From the NCBI GenBank assembly GCA_916610825.1, contig OU744449.1, positions 13,089,520-13,153,519 of the forward strand: DNA of 64,000 nt. The letters are read 5' to 3'. This DNA comes from Haliclystus octoradiatus (taxonomy: Eukaryota > Cnidaria > Staurozoa > Stauromedusae > Haliclystidae). The translations under genes were made by a program, and so were the position numbers. Below are positions 1-10,979 of the stretch, piece by piece (position 1 is the first letter of the stretch; every line of letters begins with the position of its first letter). Below the pieces are notes generated by a model that saw only the letters and a program-made list of their open reading frames with translations, searched no databases and had not been told where the DNA came from.

Positions 1-682
1 GAGTTGGAAAGAACATGGAGAAGGTATGAACGTAAACGGGAAAGTAGAGGAAGAAGAAAAGGGAGAAATGTGGAGAATTTCTAAAACCAAAAAGTGATGG
101 AAGATCTGTGCAGATAAAAATTGCATAATAATTAATTAAAATATAACTTGAAAAACAGGGGCAAGTCGATTGAGAAGGATGGTCAATATTAGACAACTTT
201 GGTAGGATATTTTATTCCATGGGAAATGCAACAAAGTACCATAAGAAAAGTAGTTGAGTAAATTTCTTTGAAAACAGTAAAAACGAACAACAACTGAGGA
301 TGATCGACCAAAAATACTTAGTCTTTCAAAACCAATAAATGAATATCAAATACATCAATGAAAATAGCGACAGTGGACAGCTAGTTTAAGGTAGGTTGGA
401 ATTGTAGCGGAGAAGTTCTGTAAGAAGAGAAATCATAAACGATGATAAGGTAAGTCTCATTAGAATGCTTTAAAGAATGAGATAATTAAATACCAAATAT
501 AAAGAAGAGAAACTAGAGGTGATTGGTATGAAAACGGATCATTGTAAGAACATAAAACTCTGACGATAATAAAACAAGATCGGAGGTTTTACTGTTCATA
601 ATTTGTAACTTGAAGTTGCAAACCTTTGTAGATCATATAAAACCAAATCAAATTATGCAACAAAATAAACAAAGCAGTAGGG

Positions 683-698
683 ATTGTCTAACGACAAT
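683..698. repeat. Perfect hairpin ATTGTC-TAAC-GACAAT, recurrent
   Basis: This 6-bp stem with a 4-nt loop, followed by a T-run, occurs in most monomers (for example 2484-2499). Some copies break the stem by one base, such as ATTCTCTAACGACAAT around 25.9-33.1 kb and ATTGTCTAACGATAAT at about 29.5 and 34.9 kb. The breaks are not compensated, so there is no sign of selection on the pairing. Confidence 0.5.
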
Positions 699-1268
699 TT
701 TTCTGCAATCAAGTAAAAAAACTGCACTGCTCTTAGCCAATAAGAATCTGGTAATTACTTTCCTGTATAATTCCCAATGTTTTCAATGACGGTTAGCGAC
801 ACAACGTACTGTATAGCGATTGGCAAAAACATTTTTATGTCATTTATGATATCATCCTCGGATCTACAAGATGATCTTTGATAAAAGATGATGAATAACC
901 GAAACGTTTTCGCAAATGCTTGTTTAAATTTTGGTCGCCTAAGATTCACTTCGATATGTTTTACAAGTGAACTGTTAAATCATTTTATTGATTAACTATA
1001 CATCTAATTAGCATACTGCCATTTTTATTCAAGTTCAATCAAAATGTATAGCAAAGAAGAAATTATAAAAGAATTTACGTTTCACGAGCTTATTAGGTCC
1101 TATAAAGCCTACAAAAGCAGAACAATGAAATAATATGTTAATCATTTGATGTGTACCGAATAATATATGATGAAAACCAGCCTTAACCTCCCTACACCAT
1201 ATCATCGGTTGCAGCCTCTTTTTGATCAGTAATCGAGTCTGAAAACGAAATTTCATAACAATGCTAGA

Positions 1269-1276
1269 TGACGTCA
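1269..1276. promoter_or_regulatory. TGACGTCA palindrome (CRE-like), one per monomer
   Basis: TGACGTCA is the full consensus bound by CREB/ATF-type bZIP proteins. It occurs once per monomer at the same place, for example 3069-3076 in the next copy, usually followed by CAATCATTATGTC. Just upstream, copies have either GCTAGATGACG or GCTATGACG, a two-base indel, while the palindrome itself is unchanged in the copies I checked. Binding is an inference. Confidence 0.4.
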
Positions 1277-1695
1277 CAATCATTATGTCTATGCCTATTT
1301 CGTTCAAATTGCACATAAAAGAATTTACAGTTGGAGAGTCTATCATAAGTATATACTAATAAAACAAGTTTGATTGTTGAGTTCGAAAGACGAACAAGTA
1401 GAATCATGTTAGTGTAGATAATAATGTTGTCGACTTGCTACAGTGGATTTGATTACTTGAATTGGTAAGCTGCTAATTTGAACAATTCTTCGTTAAATGT
1501 GAGACCAGATGCAAAATATGAAGAAAGAGGGAAATAGAAAAGTTCTGACGATTGATAGGAAAAAAGGCATTTTATAAATTGATGTAGAAAAGATACAAGG
1601 AAAAATTGAAGATAAAGAAATACCAAAAAGAAGAACAGGAAGAAGAATGAACCTTTTTATGATTTCACTAAAGTGAATTTAGTTTAGATTCGCGC

Positions 1696-1728
1696 AATTT
1701 CAATTCAATTCAATTCAATAACTTTATT
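1696..1728 (-). repeat. AATAAA plus (TTGAA)n tail motif, one per monomer
   Basis: Read on the minus strand, AATAAA (1728 to 1723) is followed after a few bases by three to four TTGAA repeats and then AAATTGCGCG. A polyadenylation-type hexamer next to a short pentanucleotide repeat resembles the 3' ends of many non-LTR retrotransposons. It recurs in each monomer with small changes; the monomers at 48466 and 61263 lose the hexamer (TTTTTTT). Descent from a LINE or SINE end is a guess from this pattern, since no coding remnant is present. Confidence 0.4.
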
Positions 1729-3523
1729 TGAGTGTCAATGACAAAAACGAAAGAGAATGAAAAACCAAGAATAAAAGCAACAACAAACAAAGAGATAGAT
1801 TGAGTTGGAAAGAACATCGAGAAGGTATGAACGTAAACGGGAAAGTAGAGGAAGAAGAAAAGGGAGAAATGTGGAGAATTTCTAAAACCAAAAAGTGATG
1901 GAAGATCTGTGCAGATAAAAATGGCATAATAATTAATTAAAATATAACTTGAAAAACAGGGGCAAGTTGATTGAGAAGGATGGTCAATATTAGACAACTT
2001 TGGTAGGATATTTTATTCCATGGGAAATGCAACAAAGTACCATAAGAAAAGTAGTTGAGTAAATTTCTTTGAAAACAGTAAAAACGAACAACAACTGAAG
2101 ATGATCGACCCAAAATACTTAGTCTTTCAAAACCAATAAATGATAATCAAATACATCAAAGAATATAGCGACAGTGGACAGCTAGTTTAAGGTAGGTTGG
2201 AATTGTAGCGGAGAAGTTCTGTAAGAAGAGAAATCATAAACGATGATAAGGTAAGTCTCATTAGAATGATTTAAAGAATGAGATAATTAAATACCAAATA
2301 TAAAGAAGAGAAACTAGAGGTGATTGGTATGAAAACGGATCATTGTAAGAACATAAAACTCTGACGATAATTAAACAAGATCGGAGGTTTTACTGTTTAT
2401 AATTTGTAACTTGGAGTTGCAAACCTTTGTAGATGATATAAAACCATATAAAATTATGCAACAAAATAAACAAAGCAGTAGGGATTGTCTAACGACAATT
2501 TTTCTGCAATCAAGTAAAAAAAACTGCACTGCTCTTAGCCAATAAAAATCTGGTAATTTCTTTCCTGTAAAATTCCCAATGTTTTCAATGAAGGTTAGCG
2601 ACACAACCTACTTTATAGTGATTGGCGAAAACATTTTTATGTCATTTATGATATCATCCTCGGATCTACAAGTTGTTCTTTGATAAATGATGATGAATAA
2701 CCGAAACGTTTTCGCAAATGCTTGTTTAAATTTTGGTCGCCTAAGATTCACTCCGATATGTTTTACAAGTGAATTGTTAAATCATTTTATTAATTAACTA
2801 TATATCCACTTAGCATACTGCCATTTTTATTCAAGTTCAATCAAAATGTATAGCAAGGAAGAAATTATAAAAGAATTTACATTTCACGAGCTTATTAGGT
2901 CCTATAAAGCCTACAAAGGCAGAACCATGAAATAATATGCTAATCATTCGATGTGTACCGAATAATATATGATAAAAACCAGCCCTAACTTCCCTACATC
3001 ATTTCATCGGTTGCAGCCTCTTTTTGATCAGTAATCGAGTCTGAAAACGAAATCTCATAACAATGCTATGACGTCACAATCATTATGTCTATGCCTATTT
3101 CGTTCAAATTGCACATAAAAGAATTTACAGTTGGAGAGTCTATCATAAGTATATACTGATAAAACAAGTTTGATTGTTGAGTTCGTAAGACCAACAAGTA
3201 GAATCATGTTAGTGTAGATAATAATGTTGTCGACTTGCTACAGTGGATTGGATTACTTGAATTGGTAAGCTGCTAATTTGAACAATTCTTCGTTAAATGT
3301 TAGACCAGATGCAAAATATGAAGAAAGAGGGAAATAGAAAAGTTCTGACGATTGATAGGAAAAAAGGCATTTTAAAAATTGTTGTAGAAAAGATACAAGG
3401 AAAAATTGAAGATTAAGAAATACCAAAAAGAAGAACCGGAAGAAGAATGAACGTTTTTATGATTTCACTAAAGTGAATTTAGTTTAGATTCGCGCAATTT
3501 CAATTCAATTCAACTCAATAACT
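1724..3523. repeat. Reference satellite monomer (1800 bp)
   Basis: One full unit, used here to describe the monomer's recurring internal structure. From left to right on the + strand it holds a purine-rich stretch (about 1800-1885), an AAGGTAAGT motif (2248-2256), the perfect hairpin ATTGTC-TAAC-GACAAT (2484-2499), the palindrome TGACGTCA (3069-3076), the perfect inverted repeat TTCACT-AA-AGTGAA (3464-3477), and a short CAATT-type microsatellite next to an AATAAA on the minus strand (about 3497-3528). The order is the same in the other monomers, with point changes. The phase is arbitrary, since a tandem repeat has no defined start. No protein-coding role is supported: a frame present elsewhere in the array has a nonsense change in this copy. 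Confidence 0.9.
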
Positions 3524-4979
3524 TTATTTGAGTGTCAATGACAAAAACGAAAGAGAATGAAATACCAAGAATAAAAGCAACAACAAATAAGGAGATAGGT
3601 TGAGTTGGAAAGAACATGGGGAAAGTATGAACGTAAACGGGAAAGTAGAGGAAGAAGAAAAGGGAGAAATTTGGAGAATTTCAAAAACCAAAAAGAGATG
3701 GAAGACCTGTGCAGATAAAAATGACATAATAATTAATTAAAATAAAACTTGAAAAACAGGGGTAAGTCGATTGAGAAGAATGGTCAATATTAGACGACTT
3801 TGGTAGGATATTTTATTCCATGGGAAATGCAATAAAGTACCATAAGAAAAGTAGTTGAGTAAATTTCTTTGAAAACAGTAAAAACGAACAACAACTGAAG
3901 ATGATCGACCCAAAATACTTACTCTTTCAAAACCAATAAATGAATTTCAAATACATCAATGAAAATAGCGACAGTTGACAGCTAGTTCAAGGTAGGTTGG
4001 AATTGTAGCGGAGAAGTTCTGTAAGAAGAGAAATCATAAACGATGATAAGGTAAGTCTCATTAGAATGCTTTAAAGAATGAGATAATTAAATACCAAATA
4101 TAAAGAAGAGAAACTAGAGGTGATTGGTATGAAAACGGATCATTGTAAAAACATAAAACTCTGACGATAATTAAACAAGATCGGAGTTTTTACTGTTTAT
4201 AATTTGTAACTTGAAGTTGCAAACCTTTGTAGATGATATAAAACCATATAAAATTATGCAACAAAATAAACAAAGCAGTAGGGATTGTCTAACGACAATT
4301 TTTCTGCAATCAAGTAAAAAAACTGCACTGCTCTTAGCCAATAAGAATCTGGTAATTACTTTCCTGTATAATTCCTAATGTTTTCAATGACGGTTAGCGA
4401 CACAACGTACTGTATAGTGATTGGCGAAAACATTTTTATGTCATTTATGATATCATCCTCGGATCTACAAGATGATCTTTGATAAATGATGATGAATAAC
4501 CGAAACGTTTTCGCAAATGCTTGTTTAAATTTTGGTCGCCTAAGATTCACTTCGATATGTTTTACAAGTGAACTGTTAAATCATTTTATTAATTAACTAT
4601 ACATCTAATTAGCATACTGCCATTTTTATTCAAGTTCAATCAAAATGTATAGCAAAGAAGAAATTATAAAAGAATTTACGTTTCACGAGCTTATTAGGTC
4701 CTATAAAGCCTACAAAAGCAGAACAATGAAATAATATGTTAATCATTTGATGTGTACCGAATAATATATGATGAAAACCAGCCTTAACCTCCCTACACCA
4801 TATCATCGGTTGCAGCCTCTTTTTGATCAGTAATCGAGTCTGAAAACGAAAATTCATAACAATGCTATGACGTCACAATCATTATGTCTATGCCTATTTC
4901 GTTCAAATTGCACATAAAAGAATTTACAGTTGGAGAGTCTATCATAAGTATATACTGATAAAACAAGTTTGATTGTTGA

Positions 4980-4994
4980 GTTCGTAAGACGAAC
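4980..4994. repeat. Inverted repeat GTTCGT-AAG-ACGAAC, recurrent
   Basis: A perfect 6-bp inverted repeat with a 3-nt spacer, present in most monomers. Variants include GTTCGAAAGACGAAC (about 1380 and 8580) and GTTCGTAAGACCAAC (about 3181 and 10380). It could be a small protein-binding dyad or chance. Confidence 0.4.
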
Positions 4995-7199
4995 AAGTAG
5001 AATCATGTTAGTGTAGATAATAATGTTGTCGACTTGCTACAGTGGATTGGATTACTTGAATTGGTAAGCTGCAGATTTGAGCGATTCTTCGTTAAATGTG
5101 AGACCAGATGCGAATAAAAAAAAAAGAGGGAAATAGAAAAGTTCTGACGATTGATAGGAAAAAAGGCATTTTATAAATTGTTGTAGAAAAGATACAAGGA
5201 AAAATTGAAGATAAAGAAATACCAAAAAGAAGAACAGGAAGAAGAATGAACCTTTTTATGATTTCACTAAAGTGAATTTAGTTTAGATTCGCGCAATTTC
5301 AATTCAATTCAATTCAATAACTTTATTTGAGTGTCAATGACAAAAACGAAAGAGAATGAAATACCAAGAATAAAAGCAACAACAAATAAGGAGATAGGTT
5401 GAGTTGGAAAGAACAATGGGAAAGTATGAACGTAAACGGGAAAGTAGAGGAAGAAGAAAAGGGAGAAATTTGGAGAATTTCAAAAACCAAAAAGAGATGG
5501 AAGACCTGTGCAGATAAAAATGACATAATAATTAATTAAAATAAAACTTGAAAAACAGGGGTAAGTCGATTGAGAAGAATGGTCAATATTAGACGACTTT
5601 GGTAGGATATTTTATTCCATGGGAAATGCAACAAAGTACCATAAGAGAAGTAGTTGAGTAAATTTCTTTGAAAACAGTAAAAACGAACAACAACTGAAGA
5701 TGATCGACCCAAAATACTTAGTCTTTCAAAACCAATAAATGAATATCAAATACATCAATGAAAATAGCGACAGTGGACAGCTAGTTTAAGGTAGGTTGGA
5801 ATTGTAGCGGAGAAGTTCTGTAAGAAGAGAAATCATAAACGATGATAAGGTAAGTCTCATTAGAATGCTTTAAAGAATGAGATAATTAAATACCAAATAT
5901 AAAGAAGAGAAACTAGAGGTGATTGGTATGAAATCGGATCATTGTAAGAACATAAAACTCTGACGATAATTAAACAAGATCGGAGGTTTTACTGTTTATA
6001 ATTTGTAACTTGAAGTTGCAAACCTTTGTAGATGATATAAAACCATATAAAATTATGCAACAAAATAAACAAAGCAGTAGGGATTGTCTAACGACAATTT
6101 TTCTGCAATCAAGTAAGAAAACTGCACTGCTCTTAGCCAATTAGAATCTGGTAATTACTTTCCTGTATAATTCCCAATGTTTTCAATGACGGTTAGCGAC
6201 ACAACGTACTGTATAGTGATTGGCGAAAACATTTTTATGTCATTTATGATATCATCCTCGGATCTACAAGATGATCTTTGATAAATGATGATGAATAACC
6301 GAAACATTTTCGCAAATGCTTGTTTAAATTTTGGTCGCCTAAGATTCACTTCGATATGTTTTACAAGTGAACTGTTAAATCATTTTATTAAATAACTATA
6401 CATCTAATTAGCATACTGCCATTTTTATTCAAGTTCAATCAAAATGTATAGCAAAGAAGAAATTATAAAAGAATTTACGTTTCACGATCTTATTAGGTCC
6501 TATAAAGCCTACAAAAGCAGAACAATGAAATAATATGTTAATCATTTGATGTGTACCGAATAATATATGATGAAAACCAGCCTTAACCTCCCTACACCAT
6601 ATCATCGGTTGCAGCCTCTTTTTGATCAGTAATCGAGTCTGAAAACGAAAATTCATAACAATGCTATGACGTCACAATCATTATGTCTATGCCTATTTCG
6701 TTCAAATTGCACATAAAAGAATTTACAGTTGGAGAGCCTATCATAAGTATATACTGATAAAACAAGTTTGATTGTTGAGTTCGTAAGACGAACAAGTAGA
6801 ATCATGTTAGTGTAGATAATAATGTTGTCGACTTGCTACAGTGGATTGGATTACTTGAATTGGTAAGCTGCAAATTTGAACGATTCTTCGTTAAATGTGA
6901 GACCAGATGCGAATAAAAAAAAAAGAGGGAAATAGAAAAGTTCTGACGATTGATAGGAAAAAAGGCATTTTATAAATTGTTGTAGAATAGATACAAGGAA
7001 AAATTGAAGATAAAGAAATACCAAAAAGAAGAACCGGAAGAAGAATGAACCTTTTTATGATTTCACTAAAGTGAATTTAGTTTAGATTCGCGCAATTTCG
7101 ATTCAATTCAATTCAATAACTTTATTTGAGTGTCAATGACAAAAACCAAAGAGAATGAAATACCAAGAATAAAAGCAACAACAAACAAAGAGATAGATT

Positions 7200-10100
7200 G
7201 AGTTGGAAAGAACATGGAGAAGGTATGAACGTAAACGGGAAAGTAGAGGAAGAAGAAAAGGGAGAAATGTGGAGAATTTCTAAAACCAAAAAGTGATGGA
7301 AGATCTGTGCAGATAAAAATGGCATAATAATTAATTAAAATATAACTTGAAAAACAGGGGCAAGTCGATTGAGAAGGATGGTCAATATTAGACAACTTTG
7401 GTAGGATATTTTATTCCATGGGAAATGCAACAAAGTACCATAAGAAAAGTAGTTGAGTAAATTTCTTTGAAAACAGTAAAAACGAACAACAACTGAGGAT
7501 GATCGACCAAAAATACTTAGTCTTTCAAAACCAATAAATGAATATCAAATACATCAATGAAAATAGCGACAGTGGACAGCTAGTTTAAGGTAGGTTGGAA
7601 TTGTAGCGGAGAAGTTCTGTAAGAAGAGAAATCATAAACGATGATAAGGTAAGTCTCATTAGAATGCTTTAAAGAATGAGATAATTAAATACCAAATATA
7701 AAGAAGAGAAACTAGAGGTGATTGGTATGAAAACGGATCATTGTAAGAACATAAAACTCTGACGATAATAAAACAAGATCGGAGGTTTTACTGTTCATAA
7801 TTTGTAACTTGAAGTTGCAAACCTTTGTAGATCATATAAAACCAAATCAAATTATGCAACAAAATAAACAAAGCAGTAGGGATTGTCTAACGACAATTTT
7901 TCTGCAATCAAGTAAAAAAACTGCACTGCTCTTAGCCAATAAGAATCTGGTAATTACTTTCCTGTATAATTCCCAATGTTTTCAATGACGGTTAGCGACA
8001 CAACGTACTGTATAGTGATTGGCAAAAACATTTTTATGTCATTTATGATATCATCCTCGGATCTACAAGATGATCTTTGATAAAAGATGATGAATAACCG
8101 AAACGTTTTCGCAAATGCTTGTTTAAATTTTGGTCGCCTAAGATTCACTTCGATATGTTTTACAAGTGAACTGTTAAATCATTTTATTGATTAACTATAC
8201 ATCTAATTAGCATACTGCCATTTTTATTCAAGTTCAATCAAAATGTATAGCAAAGAAGAAATTATAAAAGAATTTACGTTTCACGAGCTTATTAGGTCCT
8301 ATAAAGCCTACAAAAGCAGAACAATGAAATAATATGTTAATCATTTGATGTGTACCGAATAATATATGATGAAAACCAGCCTTAACCTCCCTACACCATA
8401 TCATCGGTTGCAGCCTCTTTTTGATCAGTAATCGAGTCTGAAAACGAAATTTCATAACAATGCTAGATGACGTCACAATCATTATGTCTATGCCTATTTC
8501 GTTCAAATTGCACATAAAAGAATTTACAGTTGGAGAGTCTATCATAAGTATATACTAATAAAACAAGTTTGATTGTTGAGTTCGAAAGACGAACAAGTAG
8601 AATCATGTTAGTGTAGATAATAATGTTGTCGACTTGCTACAGTGGATTTGATTACTTGAATTGGTAAGCTGCTAATTTGAACAATTCTTCGTTAAATGTG
8701 AGACCAGATGCAAAATATGAAGAAAGAGGGAAATAGAAAAGTTCTGACGATTGATAGGAAAAAAGGCATTTTATAAATTGATGTAGAAAAGATACAAGGA
8801 AAAATTGAAGATAAAGAAATACCAAAAAGAAGAACAGGAAGAAGAATGAACCTTTTTATGATTTCACTAAAGTGAATTTAGTTTAGATTCGCGCAATTTC
8901 AATTCAATTCAATTCAATAACTTTATTTGAGTGTCAATGACAAAAACGAAAGAGAATGAAAAACCAAGAATAAAAGCAACAACAAACAAAGAGATAGATT
9001 GAGTTGGAAAGAACATCGAGAAGGTATGAACGTAAACGGGAAAGTAGAGGAAGAAGAAAAGGGAGAAATGTGGAGAATTTCTAAAACCAAAAAGTGATGG
9101 AAGATCTGTGCAGATAAAAATGGCATAATAATTAATTAAAATATAACTTGAAAAACAGGGGCAAGTTGATTGAGAAGGATGGTCAATATTAGACAACTTT
9201 GGTAGGATATTTTATTCCATGGGAAATGCAACAAAGTACCATAAGAAAAGTAGTTGAGTAAATTTCTTTGAAAACAGTAAAAACGAACAACAACTGAAGA
9301 TGATCGACCCAAAATACTTAGTCTTTCAAAACCAATAAATGATAATCAAATACATCAAAGAATATAGCGACAGTGGACAGCTAGTTTAAGGTAGGTTGGA
9401 ATTGTAGCGGAGAAGTTCTGTAAGAAGAGAAATCATAAACGATGATAAGGTAAGTCTCATTAGAATGATTTAAAGAATGAGATAATTAAATACCAAATAT
9501 AAAGAAGAGAAACTAGAGGTGATTGGTATGAAAACGGATCATTGTAAGAACATAAAACTCTGACGATAATTAAACAAGATCGGAGGTTTTACTGTTTATA
9601 ATTTGTAACTTGGAGTTGCAAACCTTTGTAGATGATATAAAACCATATAAAATTATGCAACAAAATAAACAAAGCAGTAGGGATTGTCTAACGACAATTT
9701 TTCTGCAATCAAGTAAAAAAAACTGCACTGCTCTTAGCCAATAAAAATCTGGTAATTTCTTTCCTGTAAAATTCCCAATGTTTTCAATGAAGGTTAGCGA
9801 CACAACCTACTTTATAGTGATTGGCGAAAACATTTTTATGTCATTTATGATATCATCCTCGGATCTACAAGTTGTTCTTTGATAAATGATGATGAATAAC
9901 CGAAACGTTTTCGCAAATGCTTGTTTAAATTTTGGTCGCCTAAGATTCACTCCGATATGTTTTACAAGTGAATTGTTAAATCATTTTATTAATTAACTAT
10001 ATATCCACTTAGCATACTGCCATTTTTATTCAAGTTCAATCAAAATGTATAGCAAGGAAGAAATTATAAAAGAATTTACATTTCACGAGCTTATTAGGTC

Positions 10101-10979
10101 CTATAAAGCCTACAAAGGCAGAACCATGAAATAATATGCTAATCATTCGATGTATACCGAATAATATATGATAAAAACCAGCCCTAACTTCCCTACATCA
10201 TTTCATCGGTTGCAGCCTCTTTTTGATCAGTAATCGAGTCTGAAAACGAAATCTCATAACAATGCTATGACGTCACAATCATTATGTCTATGCCTATTTC
10301 GTTCAAATTGCACATAAAAGAATTTACAGTTGGAGAGTCTATCATAAGTATATACTGATAAAACAAGTTTGATTGTTGAGTTCGTAAGACCAACAAGTAG
10401 AATCATGTTAGTGTAGATAATAATGTTGTCGACTTGCTACAGTGGATTGGATTACTTGAATTGGTAAGCTGCTAATTTGAACAATTCTTCGTTAAATGTT
10501 AGACCAGATGCAAAATATGAAGAAAGAGGGAAATAGAAAAGTTCTGACGATTGATAGGAAAAAAGGCATTTTAAAAATTGTTGTAGAAAAGATACAAGGA
10601 AAAATTGAAGATTAAGAAATACCAAAAAGAAGAACCGGAAGAAGAATGAACGTTTTTATGATTTCACTAAAGTGAATTTAGTTTAGATTCGCGCAATTTC
10701 AATTCAATTCAACTCAATAACTTTATTTGAGTGTCAATGACAAAAACGAAAGAGAATGAAATACCAAGAATAAAAGCAACAACAAATAAGGAGATAGGTT
10801 GAGTTGGAAAGAACATGGGGAAAGTATGAACGTAAACGGGAAAGTAGAGGAAGAAGAAAAGGGAGAAATTTGGAGAATTTCAAAAACCAAAAAGAGATGG
10901 AAGACCTGTGCAGATAAAAATGACATAATAATTAATTAAAATAAAACTTGAAAAACAGGGGTAAGTCGATTGAGAAGAA
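7200..10979. repeat. Higher-order block, copy 2 (duplicate of 1-3780)
   Basis: This is the second copy of the block that starts the window, displaced by 7199 bp (four monomers). The monomers inside the block differ from one another much more than the two copies of the block differ, which is the definition of higher-order organisation. Divergence reappears after about 10.98 kb, so the downstream monomers were not part of this duplication or have since been converted. Confidence 0.8.

Larger units (their letters stand above)
1..3780. repeat. Higher-order block, copy 1 (duplicated at +7199 bp)
   Basis: About two monomers here recur almost unchanged from 7200 on. Rare private variants are shared by both copies, including GTTCGAAAGACGAAC in place of GTTCGTAAGACGAAC, and the altered stretch near 2371-2604 (TTTCTTTCCTGTAAAATTCC). 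I saw only a few single-base differences, for example at about 116, 818, 2953 and 3782. Near-identity fades between about 3780 and 3940, where this copy has CTTACTCTTTC and the other has CTTAGTCTTTC. The offset equals four monomers, so the region between the copies is part of a roughly 7.2-kb unit. Edges are approximate. Confidence 0.8.

Noticed and set aside
755-949. 64-codon minus-strand frame (MNLRRPKF...)
   Set aside because: It is open in most copies but absent from others (about 2.6, 9.8, 25.9 and 27.7 kb). The sequence matches no family I know, and substitutions in it do not favour silent positions by eye.
1035-1346. Minus-strand frame of 73-103 codons recurring in most monomers
   Set aside because: Its length changes with a two-base indel upstream, and it is cut by nonsense changes in several copies (for example about 2998, 10197 and 62535, where a TGG becomes TGA). 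It has no recognisable domain. It is best explained as a chance frame carried along by the repeat.
1820-1846. Possible CENP-B box in the monomer (TATGAACGTAAACGGGA)
   Set aside because: The right half, AAACGGGA, fits the consensus, but the essential TTCG on the left is missing. I do not claim a CENP-B site.
1710-1997. Minus-strand frames of 67-95 codons rich in Phe, Ser and Leu
   Set aside because: They are translations of the purine-rich tract read in reverse, which gives TTC/TTT/TCC codons and a false membrane-protein look. Two different frames overlap the same bases, and the longer one is lost in many copies.
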